A DNA stretch of 18,626 nucleotides from Chloroflexota bacterium (lineage in GTDB: Bacteria; Chloroflexota; Dehalococcoidia; JAUQQI01), in the NCBI GenBank assembly GCA_030549955.1, contig JAUQQI010000192.1, forward strand, positions 1 through 18,626. Direction: 5' to 3'. The translations under genes and the position numbers were made by a program. This document shows, one piece after another, positions 1 to 8,430 of this stretch (position 1 is its first letter; every line of letters begins with the position of its first letter). The notes under the pieces are model-generated. The model was not told where the DNA came from, did not search any database, and saw only the letters and a list, made by a program, of their open reading frames with translations.

Positions 1-249
1 GAGCCTGGCGAAGCCTATAACATCGGCAGCGGCGTGGCCCGGGCCGTTGCGGACGTCCTCAACACCCTGCTCTCGTTTACCGAGGCCCGGATCGAAGTCC
101 GGCAGGACCCGGCCCGGCTCCGGCCCTCGGATGTTAAGGTCCTACAGGCCGACGTGACCAAATTCAAGCAGGCCACCGGCTGGGAGCCCCGAATCCCGTT
201 CGAACAGACCCTTCTGGATTTGCTCAATTACTGGCGGGCGCGGGTTTAA
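1..249 (+). CDS. NAD-dependent sugar-nucleotide dehydratase/epimerase (GDP-mannose 4,6-dehydratase-like), C-terminal part only
   Basis: The gene enters from outside the window, and only its last 82 residues are present, ending at TAA 247-249. The visible segment reads [11 protein letters not shown] near the window start, then a helix, then [10 protein letters not shown], and [21 protein letters not shown] at the end. This is the C-terminal substrate-binding part of the extended short-chain dehydrogenase family. The RLRPSD motif and the TGWxPxIPFExTLxDLLxYWR ending are typical of GDP-mannose 4,6-dehydratases and GDP-6-deoxy-mannose reductases. The Rossmann NAD site and the YxxxK catalytic residues lie outside the window, so the exact reaction is not settled. 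The next two genes make mannose-1-phosphate, which fits a GDP-deoxyhexose route for surface glycan. The following gene starts 13 bases after the stop. Confidence 0.8.
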   Translation, partial: EPGEAYNIGSGVARAVADVLNTLLSFTEARIEVRQDPARLRPSDVKVLQADVTKFKQATGWEPRIPFEQTLLDLLNYWRARV

Positions 250-262
250 GGGGAGGTTGACC

Positions 263-1705
263 ATGACCGCAAAGACGCCCATCAAATTCGGCACCGACGG
301 CTGGCGGGGCATAATCGCCGAGGACTACACGTTTGAAAACGTCCGCTACTGCGCCCAGGGTCTCGCCGAATACCTGGAAGACCAGGGCCTACACTTCCAC
401 GGGGTTGTCGTCGGCTACGATACCCGGTTTGAGTCCGAGGATTTTGCGGCGGCCGTTGCCGAAGTGCTGGCCGGGAACGGCATCCGGGCCTACCTGGCCG
501 ACCGGGCGAACCCGACGCCGGTGGTTTCATTTGGAATTTTGAGCAAGCGGGCCGGGGCCGGCGTAATGATTACCGCAAGCCACAACCCGGCCCGGTACAA
601 CGGCTTTAAGGTCCGCAGCGCCTACGGTGGGGCCGCCTCGCCCGAAGTCATCGCCGAGCTCGAAGAGCGGATCGCCGTCGCCCAGGCCGGGGGGCGGCTC
701 AAGCGGGTGCCCCGCCGGGCCGCCGAAACCGAGGGCCTTATCGTCCTCTTTGACCCGGGCGAGGCATACCGCCAGCATATCGCCGGCCTCGTCGACCTGG
801 ATGCCATCCGCAACGCCGGCCTCCGGGTCGTTGCCGACTCGATGTACGGGGCGGGGGCCGGGTGGCTCCCAAGCCTGGTCGGCGGCCGAACAAGCGTCAT
901 CGAGATTCGGGCTGAACGCAACCCCCTCTTCCCCGGCATTAACCCGGAACCGATTCCCCGCAACCTGGGAGCCCTCTTTAATAAAGTCCGGGAGGTCGGG
1001 GCAGACGTTGGCCTCGCCACCGACGGGGATGCCGACCGGCTTGGGGTCTGCGACGAGCACGGCCGGTTCGTCGACCAGCTGCGGACCTACTCGCTGCTCG
1101 CCCTCTATCTGCTGGAGGTCCGGGGTTGGCGGGGACCCATCGTCAAGACCCTCTCGACGAGCTCAATGCTGGATAAACTCGGCCGGCTCTACGACGTGCC
1201 GGTCTATGAGACCGGCGTCGGCTTTAAGTACGTGGCCCCGAAAATGCTCGAGGTGGATGCCATCTGCGGGGGCGAAGAGAGCGGCGGCTACGCCTTCCGG
1301 GGCCACCTGCCCGAACGGGACAGCATCCTGGCCGGGCTTTTCTTCCTGGACATGATGGTCAGGCTCGGCCGGCGGCCCTCGGAGCTGGTCGAATATCTTT
1401 TCAGCAAGGTTGGACCCCATTTTTACGACCGGCTCGACATCGAGCTGGAGCCGGATGTCCGGCCCCGTATTGAAGGCCGCCTCCGGGAGAGCCCGCCAAC
1501 CGTTATCGGCGGCCACCGGGTCGAACGACTCGACACCACCGACGGCTACAAGTTCATTCTGGCCGATGGGTCCTGGGTCCTTGTCCGGTTTTCGGGGACC
1601 GAGCCCCTCCTGCGCATCTACGGCGAGACCAGCGACCCCGAGAAACTCCGCCGGCTCCTTGACGAGACCCGGGACCGGCTCGAAGTTGGGATGGGGGCCC
1701 GCTGA
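263..1705 (+). CDS. Phosphomannomutase/phosphoglucomutase (alpha-D-phosphohexomutase family)
   Basis: A 480-residue phosphohexomutase, the usual family length, that interconverts hexose-1- and hexose-6-phosphates in the cytoplasm. All four domain signatures are present: the phosphoserine loop TASHNP (Ser106), the Mg-binding DGDADR (Asp254, 256, 258), the sugar-specificity loop GGEESGGY (Glu338 and following), and the C-terminal phosphate-binding loop [12 protein letters not shown] (from about residue 442). I chose ATG 263 because GGGAGG at 251-256 lies six bases upstream. A TTG at 257 would abut that site. It overlaps the isomerase gene downstream (TGATG), so the two are translationally coupled. 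Mannose-1-phosphate is the likely main product given the GDP-mannose-type enzyme upstream and the isomerase downstream, but glucose activity cannot be excluded. Confidence 0.93.
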   Translation: MTAKTPIKFGTDGWRGIIAEDYTFENVRYCAQGLAEYLEDQGLHFHGVVVGYDTRFESEDFAAAVAEVLAGNGIRAYLADRANPTPVVSFGILSKRAGAGVMITASHNPARYNGFKVRSAYGGAASPEVIAELEERIAVAQAGGRLKRVPRRAAETEGLIVLFDPGEAYRQHIAGLVDLDAIRNAGLRVVADSMYGAGAGWLPSLVGGRTSVIEIRAERNPLFPGINPEPIPRNLGALFNKVREVGADVGLATDGDADRLGVCDEHGRFVDQLRTYSLLALYLLEVRGWRGPIVKTLSTSSMLDKLGRLYDVPVYETGVGFKYVAPKMLEVDAICGGEESGGYAFRGHLPERDSILAGLFFLDMMVRLGRRPSELVEYLFSKVGPHFYDRLDIELEPDVRPRIEGRLRESPPTVIGGHRVERLDTTDGYKFILADGSWVLVRFSGTEPLLRIYGETSDPEKLRRLLDETRDRLEVGMGAR

Positions 1706-2790
1706 TGGCTGTGGACTGGGATTCGCCCGCCGGCTGCCGGGCCCTCGACCCGGCCGATATGCTGGGCCGGCTCCTTGAGTTCCCGACCCAGTTCCAGCCG
1801 GCCTACGACGCCGGCCGGCAGCTCAGGCTGCCAGCAGGCTACAAACATATCAGACAGGTTGTCATCGCCGGGATGGGTGGTTCGGCGATTGCCGGCGACT
1901 ACGCCGCCGTCCTCTTTCGGGACCGGTCTCGGGCGCCGATATTTGTCTGGCGGGACTACGGCCTGCCGGCCTTTGTCGGCCCGGACACCCTGGTTGTCGC
2001 CTCGAGCTATTCGGGCAATACCGAAGAAACCTTAAGCGCCTTCGACCGTGCCCGGTGGGCTGGGGCCCGGGTGGTAGCCCTCACCACGGGCGGGGAGCTG
2101 GGCCGGCGGGCAGCAGCCGCCGGCTACCCGGTCTTTAAAATCGACTACCAGGCCCCGCCCCGGGCTGCCCTGGCCCACAGCCTCTTCCCCCTCCTCGGCA
2201 TCCTGACCGGCCTGGAAATCGGCCCTGACCTGACTGCCGACGTTAATGAGGCCAGCGACGTAGCCGCAAGCCTCATCGAAGTCGTACGGCCCGAGACACC
2301 GGAAGGGTCAAACCCGGCAAAGGCCCTCGCCCGGGCGGCCCACGGCCGGGTTGTGGCCCTTTACGGGGGCGGCAGCCTCGAGCCCGTCGCCCGCCGCTGG
2401 AAGACCCAGGTCAACGAAAACGCCAAAGGCTGGGCCTTTTTCGAGGTTCTGCCCGAACTGAACCACAACGCCGTGGTTGGTTTTGCCCACCCCCCGGTCG
2501 CCCGAGAGGCCATCCTGGTCGTCGGCCTGGCATCGCCGGGCGAGTCGGCCGAACTCGACGCCCGGCTGGAGGTTACGGCCGAGCTTCTCCGGCAGTCGGG
2601 CCACGAGCCCCGGATTATCCCTGCCAGAGGAGATTCCCGGCTGGCCCGGATGATGTACCTGACGGTTCTGGGCGACTGGTTCAGCTACTACCTGGCCCTG
2701 CTTAACGGGGTGGACCCCACCCCGGTCCCGCCCATCGACTTTCTGAAGGCCGAGCTGGCCCGCCGGCGGGAGCGGCATCCGGCGGCCTAG
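1705..2790 (+). CDS. Bifunctional phosphoglucose/phosphomannose isomerase
   Basis: A 361-residue protein with two SIS (sugar isomerase) domains, matching the family that isomerises both glucose-6-phosphate and mannose-6-phosphate to fructose-6-phosphate. The N-terminal SIS domain carries GMGGSAIAGD (56-65) and the phosphate-binding SYSGNTEET (101-109). The second half has the ELNHNAVVGF segment (Glu251, His254), which lies in the active site of this family, and the protein ends with the characteristic VDPTPVPPIDFLKAEL. The ATG overlaps the mutase stop codon (TGATG at 1703-1707). Together the two enzymes supply mannose-1-phosphate from fructose-6-phosphate. This bifunctional type is typical of archaea and some deep bacterial lineages, including Chloroflexota, and takes the place of a standard Pgi or ManA. 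Confidence 0.92.
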   Translation: MAVDWDSPAGCRALDPADMLGRLLEFPTQFQPAYDAGRQLRLPAGYKHIRQVVIAGMGGSAIAGDYAAVLFRDRSRAPIFVWRDYGLPAFVGPDTLVVASSYSGNTEETLSAFDRARWAGARVVALTTGGELGRRAAAAGYPVFKIDYQAPPRAALAHSLFPLLGILTGLEIGPDLTADVNEASDVAASLIEVVRPETPEGSNPAKALARAAHGRVVALYGGGSLEPVARRWKTQVNENAKGWAFFEVLPELNHNAVVGFAHPPVAREAILVVGLASPGESAELDARLEVTAELLRQSGHEPRIIPARGDSRLARMMYLTVLGDWFSYYLALLNGVDPTPVPPIDFLKAELARRRERHPAA

Positions 2791-2808
2791 CCGGCCTTCC
2801 GCCCGACC

Positions 2809-5190
2809 ATGAAGAAATCCCCGGCCCCGTTCACCCTCCTGGGGGGCCTGACCTGGGCCGCGGCCATCGTCCTTGGGCTCCTAGCCCTCAGGTTCGGCCT
2901 GACCGAACTCCCCGACCCCGCTGCCTGGCAGGTTCGGGCCGACCGCGGGTTCCCCGAAGGCCGGGCCCTCCGGCAAGTGGAGCAGACGTTTACCCCACAC
3001 CGTCCCGGCCTCGCCGGGGTCGATATCCGGGTGAATCCGGCCGCCGAAAGTACGGTCCGGAATCTGACCGTCCGCCTGGTGAACGAGGCTGACGGCCGGG
3101 AGCTTGCTTTGACCCGGGTCACAACCGGCCGGCCGGTAGGATCGGCCGCCCTCCGACTCCGGTTTGCCCCCCAATCAGGGTCGGCCGGACAGGTTTACCG
3201 GCTGGTGGTGACGGCCGCTGACGGCGGACCACTGCCGCCGGGGGTCATTGCCGGGACCGGAGACGATGCTTATCCTGAGGGGCGGCTGATGCTGGACGGG
3301 ACGCCGGCGGCCGGTAGCCTCTATTTCCGGGCCTATTACCGGCCCGACCTGGGCCGGCTCGGGTTGGCCGCGGTTGGGGCTTTGAAAAATGCCCCGGCCC
3401 TGATCCTGGCGGCCGGGCTCTGGCTTCTCCCCGGCCTGTCAGTCTCGGTTCTGCTCGGCTGGCCCGGGACCCCGGACCTGACCGGGCGAATTGCCGCCGG
3501 CAGCAGTTTCAGCCTCGCCTTCTGGCCCCTCGCCTATTACTGGACAGGCCTTTTTGGTCTGCCGGCGTTCGAAACCAGCCTCGCCCTCGGGGCGGGGCTG
3601 GCCGGGGCGGCCCTGGTCCGGCACCGGGCGGCTTTGTCTGCCCGGCCGGGGCGGATAACTATTGAACCGGGCCCGGCGATTCCGCTTGGCCTGCTCCTCG
3701 GCCTTACCCTGCTCGTCAGGCTTTACCCCCTCTCCGACCTGGTCCTCACCCCCTGGGTCGACGGCCCCCACCACGCCCTTATCGCCCGCAAAATTTTCGA
3801 GCTGAACCGGGTGCCGGACTCGTACGCCCCCGAAATCGATATCCCGGCCTTTTACCACTTCGGGTTCCACGTCAACGCCGCCTTGCTGGCCCGGCTCACG
3901 GGCACCGACCCGATAGCCGCCACCGGGCTGACCGGACAGCTTTTAATCGCCTGGTCGGCAGTGCTGGCTTACTGGCTCGTTCGGGAATGGTCGATGGACG
4001 CGGCCGCCGGCCTGGTCGGGGCCGGCCTTGCCGGGCTGGTCATGACCTTCCCCGGCTATTTTCTTTCCTGGAGCCGGTTCAGCCTGGGGGCGGGCCTTGA
4101 CCTGCTGCCGGCCATCTTCCTCGCCGGGCGGGATTCGCCGCGGTCAGGCCAGGCGGCGGCCGCCCTCGGCCTGGTTCTCGCCGGCCTCGCCGTGACCCAC
4201 TACCGCCTCCTGGCGGTCGCGGGCTTCTTCGTCGGAGTGCTGGCCGCCCTGACTTTCCAGGCGGCCGGTCGGGTCGCCTGGCGCCGGGTCCTCCTGGGCC
4301 TGGCCACTTTTGCCCCGGCCTTACCCTGGCTCGGGGCGGCCACCGGCCGGTTTGGCCTTCCGGCGGTCGGGGCAAGCCTCAAAGGGCTGACCAGCCCGGA
4401 ACCCTTCCCCTGGGACCTGGTTGTCCGGTGGCCCGACGGCCCGGTTTATCTGCTCGCCCTCGCCGTCCTCCTTGTCGGACTCGGCTGGAAGCGGGCCGAT
4501 GCCGTCGCCTTGGGTCTGACCCTGCTGGTTGTTGGATTTCTGGCCAATGCGCTCCCCATCACGACCCCCTTGCCCGGCGTTATCGACGGGGTGACGGTTG
4601 CATCTTCCCTCTGGCTGGGGGCCCTGGTCCCGGCCGGCATCGGGGCGGTTCGGGTTCTCGGAACGGCCCTCGACCATGTCAAGCTGAGGCCCGGCGCCGG
4701 CCTGGTCGGAGCCCTGGTGGTCGTGGCCGGCTGTTGGCAGGCCGGCCGTCAGCTGGCCATTGTCAATCCCGACCTCGTTCTGGCCCACCCGGCGGACCTG
4801 GCGGCCCTGGCCTGGGTCCGGGTAAATACGCCGGCCGACGCCCGGTTTTTAATCAACGTCTTCGAATGGCGGCCAGGCATCTACGCCGGGAGCGACGCCG
4901 GCTTCTGGCTTCCGGCCGTCGCCGGCCGAACGACCCTCCTTCCAACCCTCCTTTACGGTAACCTGCCAGCTGATGACTTCGCCCGGCGGAACCGGATTGC
5001 CCGGGAGCTTTTATCCGGCTCGCCCGACTGGGACCGGCTTCTTCGGGAACTGCGGGACCTGGGCATCAATTACGTGTTCATCGGCCGGCGCGGGGGGTCG
5101 GCTGCAGCCTCGGCCCTGCTGGTCCGCCCGGAATTTCAGCCGGTTTACGAACGGGACGGGGTCTGGGTCTTCGCCCTCCGGCCGCCCTGA
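2809..5190 (+). CDS. Large polytopic membrane protein, GT-C glycosyltransferase-like, with extracytoplasmic C-terminal domain
   Basis: A 793-residue membrane protein that I cannot assign to one named enzyme. It opens with a membrane anchor (about residues 8-28), followed by a roughly 150-residue extracytoplasmic stretch rich in beta-type sequence. A long series of hydrophobic segments runs from about 190 to 660. The last 120 residues form a soluble domain containing NTPADARFLINVFEW and DLGINYVFIGRRGG. The loop PWVDGPHHALIARKIFELN (Asp318, His321, His322) looks like the acidic first loop of GT-C glycosyltransferases, which use polyprenyl-phosphate sugars. ATG 2809 has no Shine-Dalgarno sequence and starts 18 bases after the isomerase stop. 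The genes before it suggest a role in surface glycan assembly. The GT-C reading rests on topology and one motif, so the function is tentative. Confidence 0.6.
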   Translation: MKKSPAPFTLLGGLTWAAAIVLGLLALRFGLTELPDPAAWQVRADRGFPEGRALRQVEQTFTPHRPGLAGVDIRVNPAAESTVRNLTVRLVNEADGRELALTRVTTGRPVGSAALRLRFAPQSGSAGQVYRLVVTAADGGPLPPGVIAGTGDDAYPEGRLMLDGTPAAGSLYFRAYYRPDLGRLGLAAVGALKNAPALILAAGLWLLPGLSVSVLLGWPGTPDLTGRIAAGSSFSLAFWPLAYYWTGLFGLPAFETSLALGAGLAGAALVRHRAALSARPGRITIEPGPAIPLGLLLGLTLLVRLYPLSDLVLTPWVDGPHHALIARKIFELNRVPDSYAPEIDIPAFYHFGFHVNAALLARLTGTDPIAATGLTGQLLIAWSAVLAYWLVREWSMDAAAGLVGAGLAGLVMTFPGYFLSWSRFSLGAGLDLLPAIFLAGRDSPRSGQAAAALGLVLAGLAVTHYRLLAVAGFFVGVLAALTFQAAGRVAWRRVLLGLATFAPALPWLGAATGRFGLPAVGASLKGLTSPEPFPWDLVVRWPDGPVYLLALAVLLVGLGWKRADAVALGLTLLVVGFLANALPITTPLPGVIDGVTVASSLWLGALVPAGIGAVRVLGTALDHVKLRPGAGLVGALVVVAGCWQAGRQLAIVNPDLVLAHPADLAALAWVRVNTPADARFLINVFEWRPGIYAGSDAGFWLPAVAGRTTLLPTLLYGNLPADDFARRNRIARELLSGSPDWDRLLRELRDLGINYVFIGRRGGSAAASALLVRPEFQPVYERDGVWVFALRPP

Positions 5191-5280
5191 TCCGGGTCAG
5201 ACCTCCAGAATTAAACCCGCCCCCGCTCCCCACCCTAACCGGTCGGAGAGGGCCGAGGGCGAAACCAGCAAGTCCTGCGC

Positions 5281-5310
5281 GACAATTCCGGCCCTTGACA
5301 ATTCGGGCCG
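5281..5310. repeat. Tandem direct repeat (14 bp, 16-bp period) overlapping the -35 box
   Basis: Copies at 5281-5294 and 5297-5310 match at 12 of 14 positions (GACAATTC, a C/G mismatch, GGCC, a C/G mismatch). The second copy contains the last four bases of the TTGACA -35 box. CGGCCC (5289-5294) and GGGCCG (5305-5310) can also pair across the repeat. The placement suggests a protein-binding site at the promoter, but no known binding protein can be named. Confidence 0.45.
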
Positions 5311-5323
5311 CAGCGGTTATAAA
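5295..5323 (+). promoter_or_regulatory. Sigma70-type promoter of the GntR-led operon
   Basis: A perfect -35 box TTGACA (5295-5300) is separated by 17 bases from TATAAA (5318-5323), which matches five of six positions of the -10 consensus. Transcription should start near 5330. It sits in the 174-base gap before the regulator gene, which otherwise shows only the repeats and operator described here and no gene or clear terminator. Confidence 0.75.
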
Positions 5324-5340
5324 GAACCAGGGCCAAGACA

Positions 5341-5357
5341 TCCTATATCATATAGGA
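5341..5357. promoter_or_regulatory. 17-bp palindromic operator candidate in the 5' leader (likely GntR autoregulation)
   Basis: TCCTATAT-C-ATATAGGA is a perfect inverted repeat with 8-base arms around one central base. It lies about 11-27 bases downstream of the predicted transcription start and seven bases before the regulator's ATG. It is strikingly AT-rich in GC-rich surroundings. GntR/FCD dimers bind short palindromes of this size, often beside their own gene. The right arm also supplies AGGA, the only Shine-Dalgarno-like sequence for the regulator, so bound protein would block both transcription and access to this site. Confidence 0.7.
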
Positions 5358-5364
5358 CTGGACG

Positions 5365-6063
5365 ATGAGCTTGGTTGGCGCACGGGTCCGGCGCGGGCCC
5401 ACCCTCGTTCAGCAAGTCTATGATGCCCTTTGCAAGGACCTGGTCGCTGGCCGGCTTGTTCCCGGCCAGCGCGTCGTCCTCGACCGCCTGGCCGCTGAGC
5501 TCGGTACGAGTCCGACCCCGGTCCGGGAGGCCCTGGCCCGGCTCATCCAGGAAGGGCTCATCGTCGCCGGTCCGAACGGCCGGCTTCAGGTGATTGACCT
5601 CACCCCGGACTACGTGCTGGATACGTTTGCGGTCCGGGCCGCCCTCGAGGGCCTCGCCGCCGAGCTGGCTGCAACCCGCATGGACGAGGGGCGCCTGCGC
5701 CGTCTTGAGCAGGTCATCAACGAGGCTACGGTAGCTCTTGGCGAGGGCCGCTACGAAGTCTACGCCCGGGCCGACGCCTTTCTGCACCGGTCGGTCGCCG
5801 AGGCCGCCGGAAATCAGGTCTTGAATCGGAACCTGACGATGATCCGGGTCCACGTTGATTTCATCCTTGGCTATTCCCACCGTAGCGCTGGCGACCACCT
5901 TCGGGCATCCCACGCCGAGCACCTCCGGGTCGTAGCTGCCCTGAGCGCCCGAGACCCGACGGGCGCCCGCCAGGCCATGGAGGACCACATCCGGGGCGCC
6001 GGGCAGCGGATTGCCAGACTTATCGACTTTACCGGCCGAATCCCCCGCAATAAGGAGGGTTAA
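5365..6063 (+). CDS. GntR-family transcriptional regulator, FadR/FCD subfamily
   Basis: A 232-residue one-component regulator. The N-terminal winged helix-turn-helix covers about residues 12-75 and includes the family signature ELGTSPTPVREALARLIQEG. The C-terminal all-helical FCD ligand-binding domain covers about 83-215. The FCD metal quartet is visible as Asp137, His141, His186 and His208. This arrangement usually holds a metal that binds a carboxylate effector, so an organic acid inducer is likely. It is the first gene of the operon, behind a strong promoter and directly downstream of the 5341-5357 palindrome, and its stop overlaps the next ATG (TAATG). The expected mode is repression of itself and the eleven following genes, released by the pathway substrate or an intermediate. 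The effector cannot be read from the sequence. Confidence 0.92.
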   Translation: MSLVGARVRRGPTLVQQVYDALCKDLVAGRLVPGQRVVLDRLAAELGTSPTPVREALARLIQEGLIVAGPNGRLQVIDLTPDYVLDTFAVRAALEGLAAELAATRMDEGRLRRLEQVINEATVALGEGRYEVYARADAFLHRSVAEAAGNQVLNRNLTMIRVHVDFILGYSHRSAGDHLRASHAEHLRVVAALSARDPTGARQAMEDHIRGAGQRIARLIDFTGRIPRNKEG

Positions 6064-6353
6064 TGCAGCACAAGTTTCTGGTTCACAAAAAGGGCGACCA
6101 TGTGGGGGTGGCGGTGGCGGATATCGCCGCCGGCGAGGTGGTGACCGGGGTTTTCATGGACGACGGCACGACCATTCAGGTCCGGGCCAACCACCCAATC
6201 CCCTTCGGCCACAAGATTGCGATTCAGCCCGTCGAGCCGGGGGGTATCGTCCTCGAGTACGGTGTGCCCATTGGTCGGGCGCCGGGCGGCCTGACGGTGG
6301 GCGACTACGTCCACACCCATAATCTCAAGAGCTTGAGGTGGGCCAGGTCATGA
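6063..6353 (+). CDS. UxaA-family lyase, small SAF-domain subunit
   Basis: A 96-residue SAF domain matching the N-terminal part of altronate/galactarate dehydratases, here a separate polypeptide. It runs from [14 protein letters not shown] through a DDGTTIQV strand and the IPFGHKIAI segment to the usual [11 protein letters not shown] ending. Split SAF plus catalytic subunits occur in (2R)-sulfolactate sulfo-lyase (SuyA/SuyB) and several uncharacterised UxaA groups, so the substrate could be a sugar acid, a sulfonate or another hydroxy acid. The start ATG 6063 overlaps the regulator stop, and GGAGGG lies just upstream. Its own stop overlaps the catalytic subunit's ATG (ATGA at 6350-6353). Such tight coupling fits two chains made in equal amounts for one complex. 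Confidence 0.85.
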   Translation: MQHKFLVHKKGDHVGVAVADIAAGEVVTGVFMDDGTTIQVRANHPIPFGHKIAIQPVEPGGIVLEYGVPIGRAPGGLTVGDYVHTHNLKSLRWARS

Positions 6354-7507
6354 GCGTCGAACTTTTCGGCTACCGCCGTCCTGACGGACAGGTCGGCATC
6401 CGCAACCACGTCGTAATCCTCCCCGTGGACGACATCTCCAATGCGGCCGCCGAGGGGGTGGCCCGACTTATTTCCGGCACCATCGCCCTCCCGCACCACT
6501 ACGGTCGGCTCCAGTACGGGGCCGACCTCGAACTCCTTTTCCGGACCCTGATCGGCACCGGGGCAAACCCGAACGTTGCGGCCGCGGTGGTCATCTGCAT
6601 CGAGCAGAACTGGGCCCGGAAGGTCGCCGACGGCATCGCCCGAACCGGCAAGCCCGTGGCCTGGTTTGCCATCGAGGGCCACGGTGACCTTGAGACCATC
6701 GCCCGGGCGGCCCGCCAGGCCAAAGAGTTCGTTCAGTGGGCCTCCGAGCTTCGGCGGGAGCCGGTCTCGGTCTCGGACCTGGTGGTGGCCATCAAATGCG
6801 GCGAGTCTGATACCACCACCGGCCTGGGTTCGTGCCCGACCGTCGGCTGGGTGGTTGACCGGCTCGTCGAGATGGGGGCGCGGGTGATCTTCGGCGAAAC
6901 CTCGGAGCTGACCGGCGGCGAGCACCTCATTGCCGACCGGATGGCAACCCCCGAGCTCCGGGAGAAGTTCCTGCGGGTCTACCGGGATTATATCGACGAG
7001 ATCGACCGGCAGGGCGTCGACCTGCTCGGCTCCCAGCCGACCCAGGGCAACATTGCCGGCGGCCTCTCGACCATTGAGGAGAAGGCCCTCGGGAACATCG
7101 AGAAGACCGGCACGAAGCCCATTGTCGGAGTCCTCGGGCCGGCCGAGGCCCCGCCGCCCGACCCGGGCCTCTATTTTATGGACACGTCATCGGCGGCCGC
7201 CGAGTGTCTGACCCTTCAAGCCGCAGCCGGCGCTGTCGTCCACTTCTTCCCGACGGGCCAGGGCAACGTCGTCGGCCACCCCATCATGCCGGTCCTGAAG
7301 ATTACGGCCAACCCGAATACCGCCCGGACGATGAGCGAGCACATCGACCTGGACGTCAGCGGCCTGCTGACCCTGGACCTGACCCTGCCCCAGGCCGGCC
7401 AGGAGCTTCTGGAGCTCCTCTACCGGACGGTCAACGGCCGGCTCACCGCCGCCGAAGCCCTCGGCCACCGGGAGTTCGTAATGACCAAACTCTACCGCAG
7501 CGCCTAG
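6350..7507 (+). CDS. UxaA-family lyase, large catalytic subunit (altronate dehydratase / sulfolactate sulfo-lyase-like)
   Basis: A 385-residue protein of the galactarate/altronate dehydratase C-terminal family, which eliminates water (or sulfite in SuyB) from hydroxy acids with a divalent metal. It starts with the family signature [20 protein letters not shown]. It also has the [18 protein letters not shown] stretch (Cys150), [11 protein letters not shown] (183-192), [17 protein letters not shown] and the [19 protein letters not shown] region. I prefer ATG 6350, which overlaps the SAF gene's stop, to a GTG at 6338; GAGGTG at 6335-6340 can serve as its ribosome site. Unlike altronate dehydratases as I recall them, the GCG/GCS motif after the first His pair is YGRLQYG (Arg53), and the GLGCE motif reads ICIEQ. 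This points to a divergent subgroup, so neither altronate nor sulfolactate activity should be assumed. Confidence 0.82.
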   Translation: MSVELFGYRRPDGQVGIRNHVVILPVDDISNAAAEGVARLISGTIALPHHYGRLQYGADLELLFRTLIGTGANPNVAAAVVICIEQNWARKVADGIARTGKPVAWFAIEGHGDLETIARAARQAKEFVQWASELRREPVSVSDLVVAIKCGESDTTTGLGSCPTVGWVVDRLVEMGARVIFGETSELTGGEHLIADRMATPELREKFLRVYRDYIDEIDRQGVDLLGSQPTQGNIAGGLSTIEEKALGNIEKTGTKPIVGVLGPAEAPPPDPGLYFMDTSSAAAECLTLQAAAGAVVHFFPTGQGNVVGHPIMPVLKITANPNTARTMSEHIDLDVSGLLTLDLTLPQAGQELLELLYRTVNGRLTAAEALGHREFVMTKLYRSA

Positions 7508-7518
7508 TCAGGAGACCC

Positions 7519-8430
7519 ATGGTTATTCCCGAGCCCGGCTTTTACGAAGCGGTTGAAAAGGCGGCGGCCGAAACTTACCTTAAGGCCCTGACCGACGTGC
7601 CGGCCGACGTCCGGGCGGCCCTGGATTCGGCCCGCCGGCGGGAAACCCACCCCATCGGCAGCCGGGTTCTCGAGCTGGTCGCCCTGAACATTCAGGCCGC
7701 CGACGAGCACCGGATCCTCGTCTGCCAGGACACGGGCACCCCGGTCTACTGGGCTTTTATCGGGTCGAAGCTTGGCGTCGACGGGGCCCGACTGGAGGAC
7801 GCAATCCGGCGGGGGGTTGAGGCGGCTACCCGCGACCATTCCCTCCGGTCAAGCATCTGCCACCCCCTCAGCCGGGAAAATCCCCAAACCAACACCGGCT
7901 ACCGGGTTCCGGTTGTGCACTTCGAGTTCGTGGCCGGGGCCGATTACCTGGACCTGGTGATGCTGCCCAAAGGGTCCGGGTCCGAGAACCAGAGCTTTTT
8001 GAAGATGCTCAGCCCGGCCGACGGAGTCGCCGGAATTAAGCGCTTCATCCTCGAGTCGGTCGTTGAGGCCGGCCCGAAAGGCTGTCCGCCATACATCGTC
8101 GGGGTCGGGCTGGGCGGGTCGGCTGACCTGTGCATGGTTCTGGCCAAGCGGGCGCTCCTGCGGCCCATCGGCAGCCGGAATGAAGACCCGGCCGTCGCCG
8201 CCCTGGAGGCTGAACTGCTCGAGGCGGTGAACCGCCTCGGCATCGGCCCCCAGGGCCTGGGCGGGATGGTGACGGCCCTGGCCGTCCACATCGAGCACGC
8301 CTACACCCACATCTCCCAGAACCCGGTGGCGGTCAATATCCAGTGCTGGCGGGGCCTGCGGGCCGCAGCCCGGATCTACCCCGACGGCAGAACGGAGGCG
8401 CTTGCCCAGTGGCAACTACCTGGCGGCTAA
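7519..8430 (+). CDS. Class I (Fe-S) fumarase / L-tartrate dehydratase-type hydro-lyase, alpha subunit
   Basis: A 303-residue alpha subunit that should carry the [4Fe-4S] cluster of a two-subunit hydro-lyase interconverting a hydroxy dicarboxylate and its unsaturated form (malate/fumarate, tartrate/oxaloacetate or citramalate/mesaconate). The three cluster cysteines are in place: Cys69 in CQDTGT, Cys189 in GPKGCPP and Cys276 in NIQCW, at nearly the same spacing as E. coli TtdA. The GSGSENQS active-site loop (152-159) is also present. ATG 7519 follows AGGAG at 7510-7514. The frame stays open further upstream inside the UxaA gene, but that extension has no homology. Its end overlaps the beta subunit by 22 bases. 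Sequence alone does not separate fumarase from tartrate dehydratase or mesaconase. Confidence 0.9.
   Translation: MVIPEPGFYEAVEKAAAETYLKALTDVPADVRAALDSARRRETHPIGSRVLELVALNIQAADEHRILVCQDTGTPVYWAFIGSKLGVDGARLEDAIRRGVEAATRDHSLRSSICHPLSRENPQTNTGYRVPVVHFEFVAGADYLDLVMLPKGSGSENQSFLKMLSPADGVAGIKRFILESVVEAGPKGCPPYIVGVGLGGSADLCMVLAKRALLRPIGSRNEDPAVAALEAELLEAVNRLGIGPQGLGGMVTALAVHIEHAYTHISQNPVAVNIQCWRGLRAAARIYPDGRTEALAQWQLPGG

Noticed and set aside
5191..5280. Terminator or small gene after the membrane protein
   Set aside because: No stable stem followed by a T-run and no open frame with a ribosome site; nothing could be supported in these 90 bases.
7204..7518. Upstream extension of the hydro-lyase alpha subunit frame
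   Set aside because: Lies inside the UxaA coding region and gives Arg/Pro-rich sequence with no homology; ATG 7519 has a good ribosome site and the expected N-terminus.
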